Below are positions 49,130-59,639 of a DNA stretch of 64,000 nucleotides, in pieces. A model generated the notes under the pieces. That model saw only the letters and a program-made list of their open reading frames with translations, was not told the DNA's origin and did no database searches. Within the stretch, counting starts at the first letter, position 1. Every line of letters starts with the position of its first letter. The DNA is from Epiperipatus broadwayi (Eukaryota; Onychophora; Udeonychophora; Euonychophora; Peripatidae), in NCBI GenBank assembly GCA_028023455.1, contig JAQFVV010006246.1, forward strand, positions 6,340,363 through 6,404,362. Direction: 5' to 3'. The position numbers were made by a program, and so were the translations under genes.

Positions 49130-49529
49130 GTCCTTTATGGCATTCTGATTTCACAGTGTGTTATCATTTGGGTGATTGATGTAGAAAAAGTCACAGTAAG
49201 AGATATCTAGCTACAGAAGCATGTACTACAATAGGTGTGACTACCAGAAAACAATCTGTTATTTTTGAGTACCCTCATATCAATAAAAGTTCAAGAGTTT
49301 GCAGAGAAAACAATTTCAACTAATGGCCTGAGAATGCATTAAATTTCTTATGAAGCAAATTGTCACTGAAGGAATAATTTAATATCAATGATAAAAGACA
49401 CTGCCTCCATTCTAGAATTGAGAAGTTACAGAAAAAATAGGGAAAAATTTTCATAAATAATGACTTATAACCTGATTGGCAGAGATTTATGATTTTAGAT
49501 AGCCTATATAGTTGAAATTGTGAGGAAAA

Positions 49530-49690
49530 AACAGAGATATCACAATGACATCATTGAAAGAATAATAATGTAATGGAATTGAGAGATAGATAGAAGACAA
49601 TACTTGAAAAACTGAAGTTTTAAATTGGATTCCAAAAAATTGTAAAAAGGCTACATTGGCGATGGATGGATGAGAATGAACTGTTATAAT
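49530..49690 (+). pseudogene. LINE 3' coding fragment
   Basis: Plus strand resembles the C-terminal end of the LINE family: TGACATCATTGAAAGAATAA, then AATTGGATTCCAAAAAATTG and GGCGATGGATGGATGAG. These match the order of blocks in copies A and B just before their 3' ends. About 160 bp, unreadable frame. Confidence 0.55.
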
Positions 49691-49819
49691 TTCAGTTGAG
49701 ACATCCATATTTCAAGTGAATTTCAAACATCATGGTGTTCACCATATATATGTAAAATACAGTACCCATTATAAAATATATATATATATAAAATTTTTTT
49801 AACGGTAAATACAATATTA

Positions 49820-49895
49820 TAGTTTAAATTCTTTGTAGCGCTTTAGATTACGTGGTAATCCTCATCAGCTTTAACTGAATTTCAAATTTTCAAAC
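49820..49895 (-). ncRNA. Hammerhead ribozyme motif in left PLE arm (G12 mutated)
   Basis: Minus strand: distal stem I strand AGTTTGAAATTC-like, core CUGAUGA (49862-49868), hairpin GATTAC-CAC-GTAATC with one bulged G, UAAA in place of GAAA (49842-49845), stem III AGCGCU (49837-49842), cleavage after A at 49836, then CAAAGAATTTAAAC, whose GAATTTAAACT closes distal stem I. The G12 change argues against activity. Confidence 0.6.
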
Positions 49896-49929
49896 TTAAT
49901 GTTTCGTATATTTCCATAAGCTGTGTATG

Positions 49930-50183
49930 GCTGTATTTGCAACCTGCCTATTAATAACATCATTCTTATATTTATCAATTAATATTGCCTCTTTAATTTT
50001 CCTCTTTTTATGATTTCTTTCTTCCATTAATATTTTTATTTCATTACAATTAAATGTAAACTTTTAATTACAAGTTTTTCATGGTCAAATAATACTGAAG
50101 CTGTATTAAATTGACTATTTAAGTTATTTTTAATTCGGTTATATAATAATTGATGCTCCTTCAATCTTTTTTCCACAGAACAT
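49930..50183 (-). pseudogene. Inverted copy of the PLE endonuclease end (left arm)
   Basis: Minus-strand reading gives CSVEKRLKEHQLLYNRIKNN and onward as in the right arm, but with a frameshift after FDHEKL. It lacks its own YIG codons, because the palindrome centre cuts there. Confidence 0.75.
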
Positions 50184-50473
50184 TTTACATCGGTGAATCG
50201 AGATGTTCTGTGGAAAAAAGATTGAAGGAGCATCAATTATTATATAACCGAATTAAAAATAATGTAAATAGTCAATTTAATAGAGCTTCAGTATTCTTTG
50301 ACCATGAAAAAACTTGTAATTATAAGTTTACATTTAATAGTAATGAAATAAAAATATTAATGAAAGAAAGAAATCATAAAAAGAGGAAAATTAAAGAGGC
50401 AATATTAATTGATAAATATGAGAATGATGTTATTAATAGGCAAGTTGTGAATATGGCCATACACAGCTTATAA
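50180..50473 (+). pseudogene. Penelope-like GIY-YIG endonuclease end (right arm)
   Basis: Open frame from the palindrome centre to a stop at 50473: FYIGESRCSVEKRLKEHQ holds the YIG strand, the conserved Arg and the following helix. A KRKIKEAILIDKYEN block carries the late catalytic Glu. The end NRQVVNMAIHSL is followed by the hammerhead. No GIY half and no RT. This PLE differs in motif from those at 10.2 and 23.3 kb (GES rather than SNRR after YIG), so a second PLE family is present. The frame also runs about 30 codons into the left arm, which is accidental. Confidence 0.8.
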
Positions 50474-50481
50474 AAACATTA

Positions 50482-50545
50482 AGTTTGAAATTCAGTTAAA
50501 GCTGACGAGGATTACCACGTAATCGAAAGTGCTATAAAAGAATTT
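50482..50545 (+). ncRNA. Hammerhead ribozyme motif in right PLE arm
   Basis: Distal stem I AGTTTGAAATTC (50482-50493) pairs with GAATTTAAACT (starting at 50540) with one bulge. Core CUGACGA is at 50502-50508. Stem II GATTAC-CAC-GTAATC (50510-50524, six pairs) has G50509 bulged. GAA is at 50525-50527. Mini stem III AG-UG-CU (50528-50533) is followed by UA cleavage after 50534. The stem I segment next to the core (AGTTAAAG against TAAAA) pairs poorly, so activity is uncertain. It sits 30 bp after the endonuclease stop, as known for PLE hammerheads. Confidence 0.7.
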
Positions 50546-50640
50546 AAACTATAATATTGTATTTACCATTAAAATTTATTTATTTTATATATATTGTTAA
50601 ATAATAAACATGAGATTTAGCAATCCTCCCCCAAATATCC

Positions 50641-50982
50641 TCATTGTGTTCTTTTGACATTACTAATAATAGTGCACTCTAATGGGAGGAATTTCAGTCT
50701 CCTAAAACAAATTAAGTCATACTTTTGGTCTACAATAGTGCAAGAATGTTTGAATAGATTAGCAATTTTGAACATCATTTTTCTTATATAATTATGAACT
50801 TGCCTCCCAATAAAAACATTATAATCATATTTGATCTGAAATTCTGAATACAGATTAAACATAAAATTCACTATTGTATTAGAAACTTCTTTTCCTGTAC
50901 AATACTCTACCGAGTTACATACATACTGAATAAAATTGCTTCCATAATCTTTTTTATAAATCCATTTAATCCTTTTATTCAT
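50641..50982 (-). CDS. Unrecognised 113-codon ORF
   Basis: Starts MNKRIKWIYKKDYGSNF and ends with a stop at 50641. Contains several Cys (CNSVEYC, KHSC, LICFRR). I do not recognise it. Its composition is not the Lys/Asn/Ile monotony expected from random AT-rich DNA, and it lies 70 bp beyond the palindromic PLE. It may be a fragment of another transposable element or a chance ORF; no splice, promoter or homology evidence is available to me. Confidence 0.2.
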   Translation of the reverse strand: MNKRIKWIYKKDYGSNFIQYVCNSVEYCTGKEVSNTIVNFMFNLYSEFQIKYDYNVFIGRQVHNYIRKMMFKIANLFKHSCTIVDQKYDLICFRRLKFLPLECTIISNVKRTQ

Positions 50983-53900
50983 CTTCTACTTGCAAATACA
51001 TCATATAAATTACATGTATATATCTATTCATTTATCATAAACATGGGTAAGGACACACACTTTCTATATGGCTTGGTTAATTGCATTGGTTTGTTTATAC
51101 CATCATGGTTTGCATATAGTTATACAAAATGACAATATATCAAAAAATTATTATTAAAAAGTGGAATATATAAAAATTGTGCATTGTGAACTCATATCCA
51201 CATCAACTAAATATATACAGTATATAATAAACTATAGCTCTCTTTATGACTGGACTTAAAGATAGATGAAAAAAGATCCTACTGAAGAAATTAAAAATGT
51301 TTCAATTAAATTGTGTAAGTTATCAATTAAGTAATAAAAAACATTGCATAAAAAATTATAATCATGTTAAATACTTAAAAACGAACAATATATTTATAGA
51401 AATAGAATTCTAAAATGTTCAATATCTTGATTTAGAAAACAATTGTTATAATAAATAAATATTATTCAAGATTTTGCAGCTATTAATATAAATTAGTAAA
51501 CACAAAATTGACTAGGACCTAAAAAAATCACTTTATCTTAAATATACTCATGAATTTACTAATAAGAACTAAGGATCTTCTATTATTATAAGATTTCATT
51601 TAATAAAAACAACTCTTAATTCTTTAGCTTATACAATATATAATAGTCAAATATGTTTAAAAATACATATATACAAGCAACAATATAATTAAACAAGAGC
51701 AGATCTCTTCTTATGCCAGCTTTGAACCTAAACTGCATTGATATGGGGGAAAAAAACAGAAATTGGTCTAAAAGCAGTTATTTTAATATAATATTTAATT
51801 CACCTTGCTTATAAGATTATATACTTCTCTTACCTGTAATGATCTATTTTTAATTTTTCTAAGAGTTATATGTATTTGTACTTAATTGTTGCTATAATTA
51901 TAAAAAAAAAAAATTTTTTTTAATACAAACACATAAACTTACAATATATAATTTCAATTAGACAAAAAAAAGTAATCAAATGGTTAGTTGTTTGTGAAGT
52001 TATGTGATATTCAAGCACCAGAAATATTAGAGTAAACTTTGATAAATGAATCTTTAGTTCTTGAATCCATCATTATATCACTGTGCTAAAATGTAGGTGA
52101 GAATTAGATGGTTACAATTTATCAGATTATTTTTTGATTAGTTTTATAACTATATACATAGACACATGCTTGGGCTTTCTTCTACATAATTAACTTAAAA
52201 AATAATTTTATTCAATGTCACTTGTAAAAACATAATCTTTACTGTCAAACACAGAAGTTAAATCTATCATGAAAAAACATAACTATTAATTAGAAATATA
52301 ATAGGTTTTATTATTATATACATAATTTAAACTTAAATTAAATTAGAGACATAATTTTTTTAAAACTACAAAATTGTAAATACAAAGATTAATCAACTGT
52401 TGATAGTATCAATGAAACAAAATGTAAATTAAAAAATATATAATAGATAATTTACTAAAAGATAAAAATTTATAGAATTAATGATTATTTAGATAACAAG
52501 TAAGAGGCAATAATGAAATAATAAGAGTAAATTACATACTTTTGAAATGGCTATTTGAATAGCATCAATAAAGTGAATGGCAGGTAAAAAAGAATGGAAG
52601 AGTTAAAAACTAATGATGAAATCACATTAAAAATGTAAAAGATCAAAAAAATTTTTGATATCAGAGATGGGATATTGATTATTTCCTTTGCACAAAAAAC
52701 ATCATTTGCTAATATATTCGTGAAGAGTGGTTCTAAAGATAAAGGTGAAATTATATGAAAATAATTTTAAAATTAAAAGCAGATTGTGGAGTTTTTTTAT
52801 CATAATATTTTTATATTCTATATATATATATACCCAGACACTTTACAAATGCTGTCTCTTTGTTATATTGGCATGCAAATGTAAAATGTTTGTTTATTCT
52901 CGCTTTCCTATAATTTTAAAAAATAGCAAATCTGATAAGTAATATTGTTCAGAGCGAACTTCAAATCAAACCCAGATGTAGAATTCATTCAAAATGATTA
53001 AACACGAAACTTCACAATGAACTTTATTTGTCTCTTCTATAAATTCTGAGAGTGTATATATAAATCTTCATTTAAGGTTTGCTAGGCAATCAGACGAAGA
53101 TGTTAACACACTGATATTAATATCCTTTTGTCAGTGTTTATAGTTTGACGGCTGCATGCATTTATTATATATATATATGATATAAATTATTATTTTTTAG
53201 GCTAACATATGTGAAAAAATAATACAAAATTCTACCAAACTTCTTCAAACAATCTTATACATGAAGATTAGCACTAAACAGATCAGTAAGAAACTTCCAT
53301 TATTTGCTCACAAATACATATCTCTACTATTTATTTATTAAAGCATTAAAGCAAATCTAATGCAGGCTTTGACAGAAACACAATAAAATGATTAATTTTG
53401 ATTGCCATATGAGGATTGCACTCATCACGAATGATAAATAAAATACAACCATTTAAAACAGATTTATATATTGAATCTGCTTCAAAATATATAAATGCTA
53501 TCTGTAAAACTGATTTAAGCTATAATTGTAAGGTAAACAGATAGAGTTTCTATAAAAAAAAACATTTTAGATCAATCAGTAACTGTCTAAAGACTAGTAT
53601 TTTATTTTCATATATGTGTATCTTTAACAAATACATTATTTGTTAAGTAATATATTAATCATTTTCTAAAGAGGTTTTATAAAATATGATTTTGTCATAA
53701 GTCTAAAAATCATTAGCTCAATAAAAGAAAAGCATTAATTTGTTTATTTTTTTTTTATCACTTTGTAATACTTCAGAACCGATCCTATATTTATGTCACA
53801 TTCCTTGCACCTTCTACCGTATTTATCCACAATAACAATAGAAACAGGTAGTTTGATAAAGCAAACAAATTGCCATTAAATTTTTTTTTTTACCATAACT

Positions 53901-55280
53901 CATTTTTTTATATCATAAATTTTTTTATATTAATATTTGACATTTACTACATATTTAACTAAACTAAACTTACCATTCTGATGATTCGGACGATATTACT
54001 TAAAAAGCTTATCCTTTAAAAAAATAAGTATTTTTCCACATGATTTTTATTGCACTTTATTTAAGAAATGTTTTGCTGACAAAAATAATTAAAACGAATA
54101 ATCAAACAAGTCATACTTCTCAATATGCTCAGTATATATCGTTTATAAGTATATCCATATTTTGAAAATTGACTAAATATTTAAAAGATTAATTTCAATA
54201 TTTTATCCGATTAAATCAATAATTGATTATTGTCTTGAAATACTTGCTATGATCTTTAATATCCAAGCAGATAATTTGGAATCATAATATGTACCATACA
54301 TGGATATATTAACATGGGCAAATGTTATATTATTTAATAAGGATTATTTACTACAATTCAAATAAAACTATATTGTTGATGATAACATTAAAAAAATCTA
54401 ATGTTGTGGTAATAAAAAATTTGATTGCTAAATAACTGCAATTATTACTATTGCTGTCATGTTCCGACCCAGAGATTATGATAAAAGCTTAAACTAAATA
54501 TTACTTTGCTTTACATTTATATATTTTTTATAATTAACAGTATTATATTTTAAAATCATCACTGACACAATAATAAACAAAAACAAATATAAACAAGACA
54601 AAATTTATTATAGCTACTTACTTATTACTATATTTCTTTAAAAAGTTTTATTTCTTCCTCGCTTCTCTACCTTTATTGTTTAGTCAAATATATCATATGC
54701 TATACATTTACCTCATATTCAACCCAGATATATCATTTTAAATGTACATAGATCAATAAAATCATTTTTATACAAAACAATGTGTACATATAGATTTTCA
54801 TTATTTACTATTTTTTTATTTATTTATAAAAACAAATAAAATAAAGACAAATATCGATTGTTGATTCAGATACAAAGCTATATATGAACTAAATATAAAA
54901 TAACAGGTAAACCAGCCTGTAAATATCCTCTACAGAGCCAAAACCTATATAACAGCTTCTCTCCCCACAGGAATGACCTAGATACAAATCGAAAATAGTA
55001 GTATATATATAAAAATAGCATAAAAACAATAAAATAATACTTTTGCCTAGAATAAAATAATACTTTTACCTAGAACAAACATGATAGATTTAATAATATA
55101 CATTACTTAATTTAATTATACTTTAATCCCCTGATAATGAGCAATGGAATGATCTATAAAAGGAATAATTAATTTGTAACATATAAACAGTGTCTAACTA
55201 AGAATCTCTCTTGCATTGTTTTAAAATAAAATGTTGAGTAATCAAGGGAAAGATACTTTTCAGTTTATTTTTTTGTCATA
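50983..55280. other. Unassigned AT-rich sequence
   Basis: Over 4 kb with no recognisable gene or repeat, apart from A/T tracts and short AT microsatellites (about 52820 and 53170). Confidence 0.4.
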
Positions 55281-55497
55281 TTTCACCTTGCCTTCAAATA
55301 ATGGACTAGTCCAGATTCCATCTTATCTTGATCAGATTGACCATTCATTACCTTCGACCAATGGTTGTACATATAGATAGCATATACTCAGTGGCAATAA
55401 CCTATCAATAAATAATGATGCTCACTGAAACTGATTGCTGTCATTGTGGATGGGGATACGGCCATAAATAATCATTCCATTTGAAGGTAAGGTCAAA
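55281..55497. mobile_element. Short element with ~19-bp terminal inverted repeats (MITE-like)
   Basis: Left end TTTCACCTTGCCTTCAAAT (55281-55299). The right end read inward is TTTGACCTTACCTTCAAAT (55479-55497), 17 of 19 identical. About 217 bp long with no coding potential. No clear target duplication was seen, so the call is tentative. Confidence 0.45.
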
Positions 55498-56280
55498 CAA
55501 CAACTGTCAAACCTGAATGGCAGTATACATGTCCATTTATTAATGTTATACAAATATATTTATTAAAGTTATATATATATGTTATTATATAGTTGAGCGG
55601 TAAAGTTCATGAGAGAACTGGAAACTGCTAGACATAAATGAGACATGAGGCAAGCTGCCATAGTACAACTGATAGGATCATCATACCTACTCACAAGGCA
55701 AACTATCATTGCATAGCTGAAAGTAGTAGTGCATTTGAACAGTCATATCTAGGGAAGAAGTTATCTAAAAAAGACTTATAAATGTTGGACGGATTATATA
55801 CTAAAATAGTATAAAAATAGTAATACTGGTAGTGGTGATAAAGTAAGAAGTAGTACTAAAATAAATTATTTTGTACTTTCTAAATATATAAAGCAAGTGA
55901 AATGGACAAACTTTCCTTGATAGGAAATTCTTCATGACTTAAAAATAGGACAGTATTAGCAGCTAAAAGGATGTAATAGTTAAATATAGAGATATATTCA
56001 CACATTGAAACTAATCTTCCAAAAAAAAAAAGTTGAATTTATCAAATCACTGAATACAAAGACACTAAGTAAGATATAATTTTGAAGTCTAACTTGATAT
56101 TTTCTATTTAGGTAATTCCTTGATATATCAATAAAATGTTAATTAATGATATTGATGACTGATTTATGGAATAATATCACTGTCATTGTATTAATATTCT
56201 GAAAATTTAGGGGGGAAAAGGATTTTACATCTTATTAGATAATACTATTTAATCTTCTTGGAGACTTTAATTCACATCAT
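55498..56280. other. Unassigned AT-rich sequence
   Basis: Nothing recognisable. Confidence 0.4.
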
Positions 56281-58343
56281 TTTTTTCAGCCATTACCAAG
56301 CTATTGTAGGATGAAGGTTTCTCCAAGTTCGATCCATCTTCTCCGATCTCTAACCTTTCTTCTCCACATCATCCATCTATATGACATGTGGTTTTCTTCT
56401 AGATCTTTTACAATCTCTTGAAATACAATTTAAGATTTCAACTGTCCATCTATTATTGTCTCTTCTAACAATATGTCCAGCCTAACTCCACTTTAGTCTC
56501 TTAATTCTTTCAATGATGTCAGACCTGTTTGTTCTCTCAGTCATGTATTTCATTTTCAATCTCTTTTTGTTACTCCTAACATGCATCTCTCCATATTTCT
56601 TTGAAATGATCTCAAGTCTCCCTGTGTTGCTTTTCTGGTAAATGTCCAAGTCTCAGATATATAAGTAAGAATTGGTAAAATACATTTATTGAAAACCTTC
56701 CTTTTCAAACACATAGACATGTTTTCTTTTAATAAGTTATTTCTACCAAAAATATTCCAACCAAGTTTAATTTTATGATTAATTTCATCTATTATGTTTC
56801 CTTCTGTAGTAATAATTTGACAAGATATTTGTAGTAGTTAACTTCCAACACATCATTATAAATCTTTATTTTCTTCTTTTGAGAAAATCCATGGATTAAT
56901 CTTTTTAACATTTACCTTTAATCCTATTTTCTTAATTTCATTTGATAACTCTTGCAACATTTCCTGAAACTCTAAAGCATTATTTGGAAAAAACAATTAC
57001 ATTATCTGCAAAATCTAGATGACATAAATAATCTTTTAATTTTATTTTATTAGCTTCCCATTTTAATCCACAAAACTGCTATAAAAAGTTTTTGAAATAT
57101 GGAGTCACCCTGTTATACATCCTTCTCAATGTTAATCTTTTTTGTATCACTATGTAACCTTTAAAATATGACAATATCCTGAGTCTATATACTGATTATC
57201 CAATGCTTTAATCATTAAAGAAATGCTTATTGAATCAAAATATATTTTATTTTCATAATCTACAAATCGAAAGCATAATTTATGATAAACTGTACTAAAA
57301 GTACTTTTAAATTCAGCTTATTTTTTTGGTTAATTAAAATTCACTGTAGGCAAATTGTAATTATTATGGTAAATATTTTGTATATAACTGATAGGTCTGT
57401 AATTTCTAATATCTTCTTTATCACATTTTTAAAATATTAATATTAATACTGCATCCTTCCAATCATTTGGTATGTCCTTATAAGTTAGAATCTAACTTTT
57501 CCAAAATATTTTCTATTTCATCACTTACTTTTTTTAAGACATCGATTATAATTTCACCATTACATGAAGCATTTCCCTTCTTCATACATTTAATTGCATA
57601 TCTCACTTTATTTAAAATCCTGGTAATTCAGAAGATGTAGAAGTTATAGGAGGTACTTTACCTTATTCTTTACTGTTATATAAGTCTTGTTAGAACTCTT
57701 CTACATGTTTCACAATATCACTTCTCTTTTTAGTAATAGTTCTAACTTTTTTTCTTATTGCAGAATTAAGTTTTCTAGCAATACCAATATGTTGTTTTAC
57801 ATTCATGAGACTTTTATTCACTTCTATTGCTTTCCTTCCTAGTTCACAATTATACTTTTTTATATCACTATCAAATTATTTTTGCATCCATTTTACAAAA
57901 TGTGAGATATTCAATCATTTTTAATGCACGACTTTTACATATTTTCATTTTCGTTCTTTTCTTTGTCAATTGTCTTGCCTCAGTAAAAATGTTACTGGTC
58001 AATTGCTGCTTTTTGTAATAATTATCTTTATTTCAGTTTTTAGAAATGTATCAGTTATCTTCCTATTGATTTTGTTCAAATCTGAATCATGTTCAAAATC
58101 TATATCTTTAAAATGATTTGCAAGTTCTAATTTAAATTTATTGGAATATCAAGAATGTCAATTGTGAATATTGTTTTTCTTAATAATTTTTATGTATCTA
58201 TTTTTGCATTAACATGTATTTCACCAATGATCACTTCAGGCAAAACTCACTATACATATTGCCACACACAGCAAGCTAGATTAATCAATGGATGCCAGAA
58301 GGCTTGTGCATAAAATCCCCATCTAGTGCCTACTCATCCAATA

Positions 58344-58385
58344 TCCGCAGACTAGTTTCTGGCTTGTAGCCTTCGTCAGTGAGGA
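58344..58385 (-). ncRNA. Type I hammerhead ribozyme, left arm
   Basis: Minus strand: stem I UCCUCA/UGCGGA (five pairs, one mismatch), core CUGACGA (58373-58379), stem II GGC-UACAA-GCC with an A.A step next to the core, GAA (58357-58359), stem III ACUAGU (58351-58356), cleavage after C at 58350 (GUC triplet). The full conserved core is present. Confidence 0.83.
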
Positions 58386-58429
58386 GACTCGGATCTGAGA
58401 GCACTGCACCTAGATCTTAGATCCAAGGC

Positions 58430-58471
58430 TCCTCACTGACGAAGGCCACAAGCCAGAAACTAGTCTGGGGA
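58430..58471 (+). ncRNA. Type I hammerhead ribozyme, right arm (canonical GUC)
   Basis: Stem I UCCUCA (58430-58435) pairs with UGGGGA (58466-58471): six pairs, one a G.U. Core CUGACGA is at 58436-58442. Stem II GGC (58444-58446)/GCC (58452-58454) has loop CACAA and an A.A step. GAA is at 58456-58458. Self-complementary stem III ACUAGU is at 58459-58464, with cleavage after C58465. This is the best-formed hammerhead of the window together with 39978-40024. Confidence 0.88.
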
Positions 58472-59639
58472 TATTGGATGAGTAGGCACTAGATGGGGAT
58501 TTTATGCACAAACCTTCTGGCATCCATTGATTACTCTAGCTTGCCGTATGTGGCAATACGTATAGTGAGTTTTGCCTGTTTTAACAAGTCATACACAAGT
58601 GTGGTCATATTATGTTTATTGGCAATGATCATTTCCTGTGTTGAATTTAGTAAGAACATTATAATCTTGAAATACATATTTTCTGTTAGTCAAAATATAA
58701 ACCAATTCTGCTATATCTTCATTTAAATGCTTCCATGTTCATTTACATTTAATATTTTTCTCAAAAAAAGAATTCATAATATAAAATTTTTCTTTTTCTG
58801 TAAACATCACGAGTTTATGTCCTCTCTAATTCTATCACCATAACCAAATTTACTTACAGCACTTTCATCTTTCAATTGTTTACCCATTCTAGCATGAAAA
58901 TCATCCAAGACAATTTTAAAATGTTAGGTCTAATCAAAAGCCTTTTGTACATTCATATAAAAACCCTCTAATTCTTCATCACAATGAAAACTTGCTGTGG
59001 CATACATTTGATATCTGCTATTAAATTGAATAACTAATTTTGCCACTTTATCCGATACACCATCAATCTCCACAATGTTGTTCACTTTTTATTTATAATG
59101 AATTCTACTCCACTTGTATTTCCAATGTTTGTGCCTTTGTAGTACAGTATATGGCCACTTTTCAAATTAATTATCTCTACAACTAACTTCTAAAGTCCAA
59201 TAATGTCCCATATAATATGTGACGGTTCTTCAAATTCTTTGCAATCATCCTTCACTTGAAAGTGATCTGCAGTTGTAAGTACCTAAATAAAATAATATCA
59301 TCAGATAATAGCCTGGGTATGCAAAAAGGAGATTTTTAACATCCTCTGTTTTCAGCTGCGAATGGCTGCTCTAGCTAGCAACTTTACAGCCTCCAGGGAA
59401 TAAGAATCATGATTTAATTTTGTCTATCACGAGTGTAAATATTAAAAAATCATTCACACACACATTCATTCTGCTTTCAAAAAATTCAACCGTTATTATT
59501 TCAGTTAAGAACTATCAGGCAAATGAGAAAAAAAGACTATCATGTTTCTTGATCGTAAACTCAGAGGGAAAAAGTCAATAAACTAACCACAGTAGCTAAT
59601 GCATACTGGAGAAAATATCGTCCATGTTCATGTACTATA

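Larger units (their letters stand above)
48353..49277 (-). mobile_element. Mariner-type DNA transposon remnant with SINE inside
   Basis: Terminal inverted repeats: left TGAGGGGAGACCCAAAAATA; right, read inward, TGAGGGTACTCAAAAATAAC. Both are flanked by TA, the Tc1/mariner target. Length is 925 bp including a 106-bp SINE and its extra target copy, so about 0.8 kb of mariner, shorter than a full 1.3-kb element: internally deleted. The minus-strand transposase remnant supports the assignment. Confidence 0.75.
49801..50570. mobile_element. Palindromic Penelope-like insertion with a hammerhead in each arm
   Basis: A 770-bp near-perfect palindrome: left arm 49801-50183, spacer of 19 bp (50184-50202), right arm 50203-50570. 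Flanked by AAAATTTTTTT (49790-49800) and AAAATTTATTT (50571-50581), an 11-bp duplication with one mismatch. Each arm encodes, outward from the centre, the end of a GIY-YIG endonuclease and then a hammerhead. The spacer itself belongs to the right-hand copy (its FYIGESRC codons). So this is an inverted dimer of a strongly 5'-truncated PLE 3' end. Confidence 0.82.
58238..58622. mobile_element. Hammerhead-bearing palindromic insertion in LINE copy C
   Basis: A 385-bp insertion flanked by CAATGATCACTTC (58225-58237) and CAATGATCATTTC (58623-58635): a 13-bp target-site duplication with one mismatch, in the LINE 'GSDH' codons. Left arm (58238 to about 58396) and right arm (about 58421-58577) are inverted copies with only a few differences, separated by a short spacer. 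About 45 bp of unique sequence follows on the right. Each arm holds a hammerhead. There is no ORF. The insertion inside an identified target proves mobility. Confidence 0.85.
56281..59639 (-). pseudogene. LINE copy C, main part (RT, endonuclease, part of 5' UTR)
   Basis: Minus-strand LINE colinear with copy B. From the right: 5' UTR (59639-59350), endonuclease blocks near 59040-58960 (QMYATASFHCDEELEGFY-like) and about 58740-58630 (AELVYILTNRKYV, then a FNTGNDH block). RT follows at 57900-56900: an EGFLC/FDS region at about 57250, and HLDFADNVIV in place of FVDD at about 57000-57030. The 3' end near 56281 carries a TTTTTCAGCCAT-like tail. Stops and frameshifts throughout. Interrupted at 58238-58622 by a hammerhead element and at its 5' side by the 2.7-kb repeat; the remaining 5' 145 bp lies at 62328-62472. 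Confidence 0.85.
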
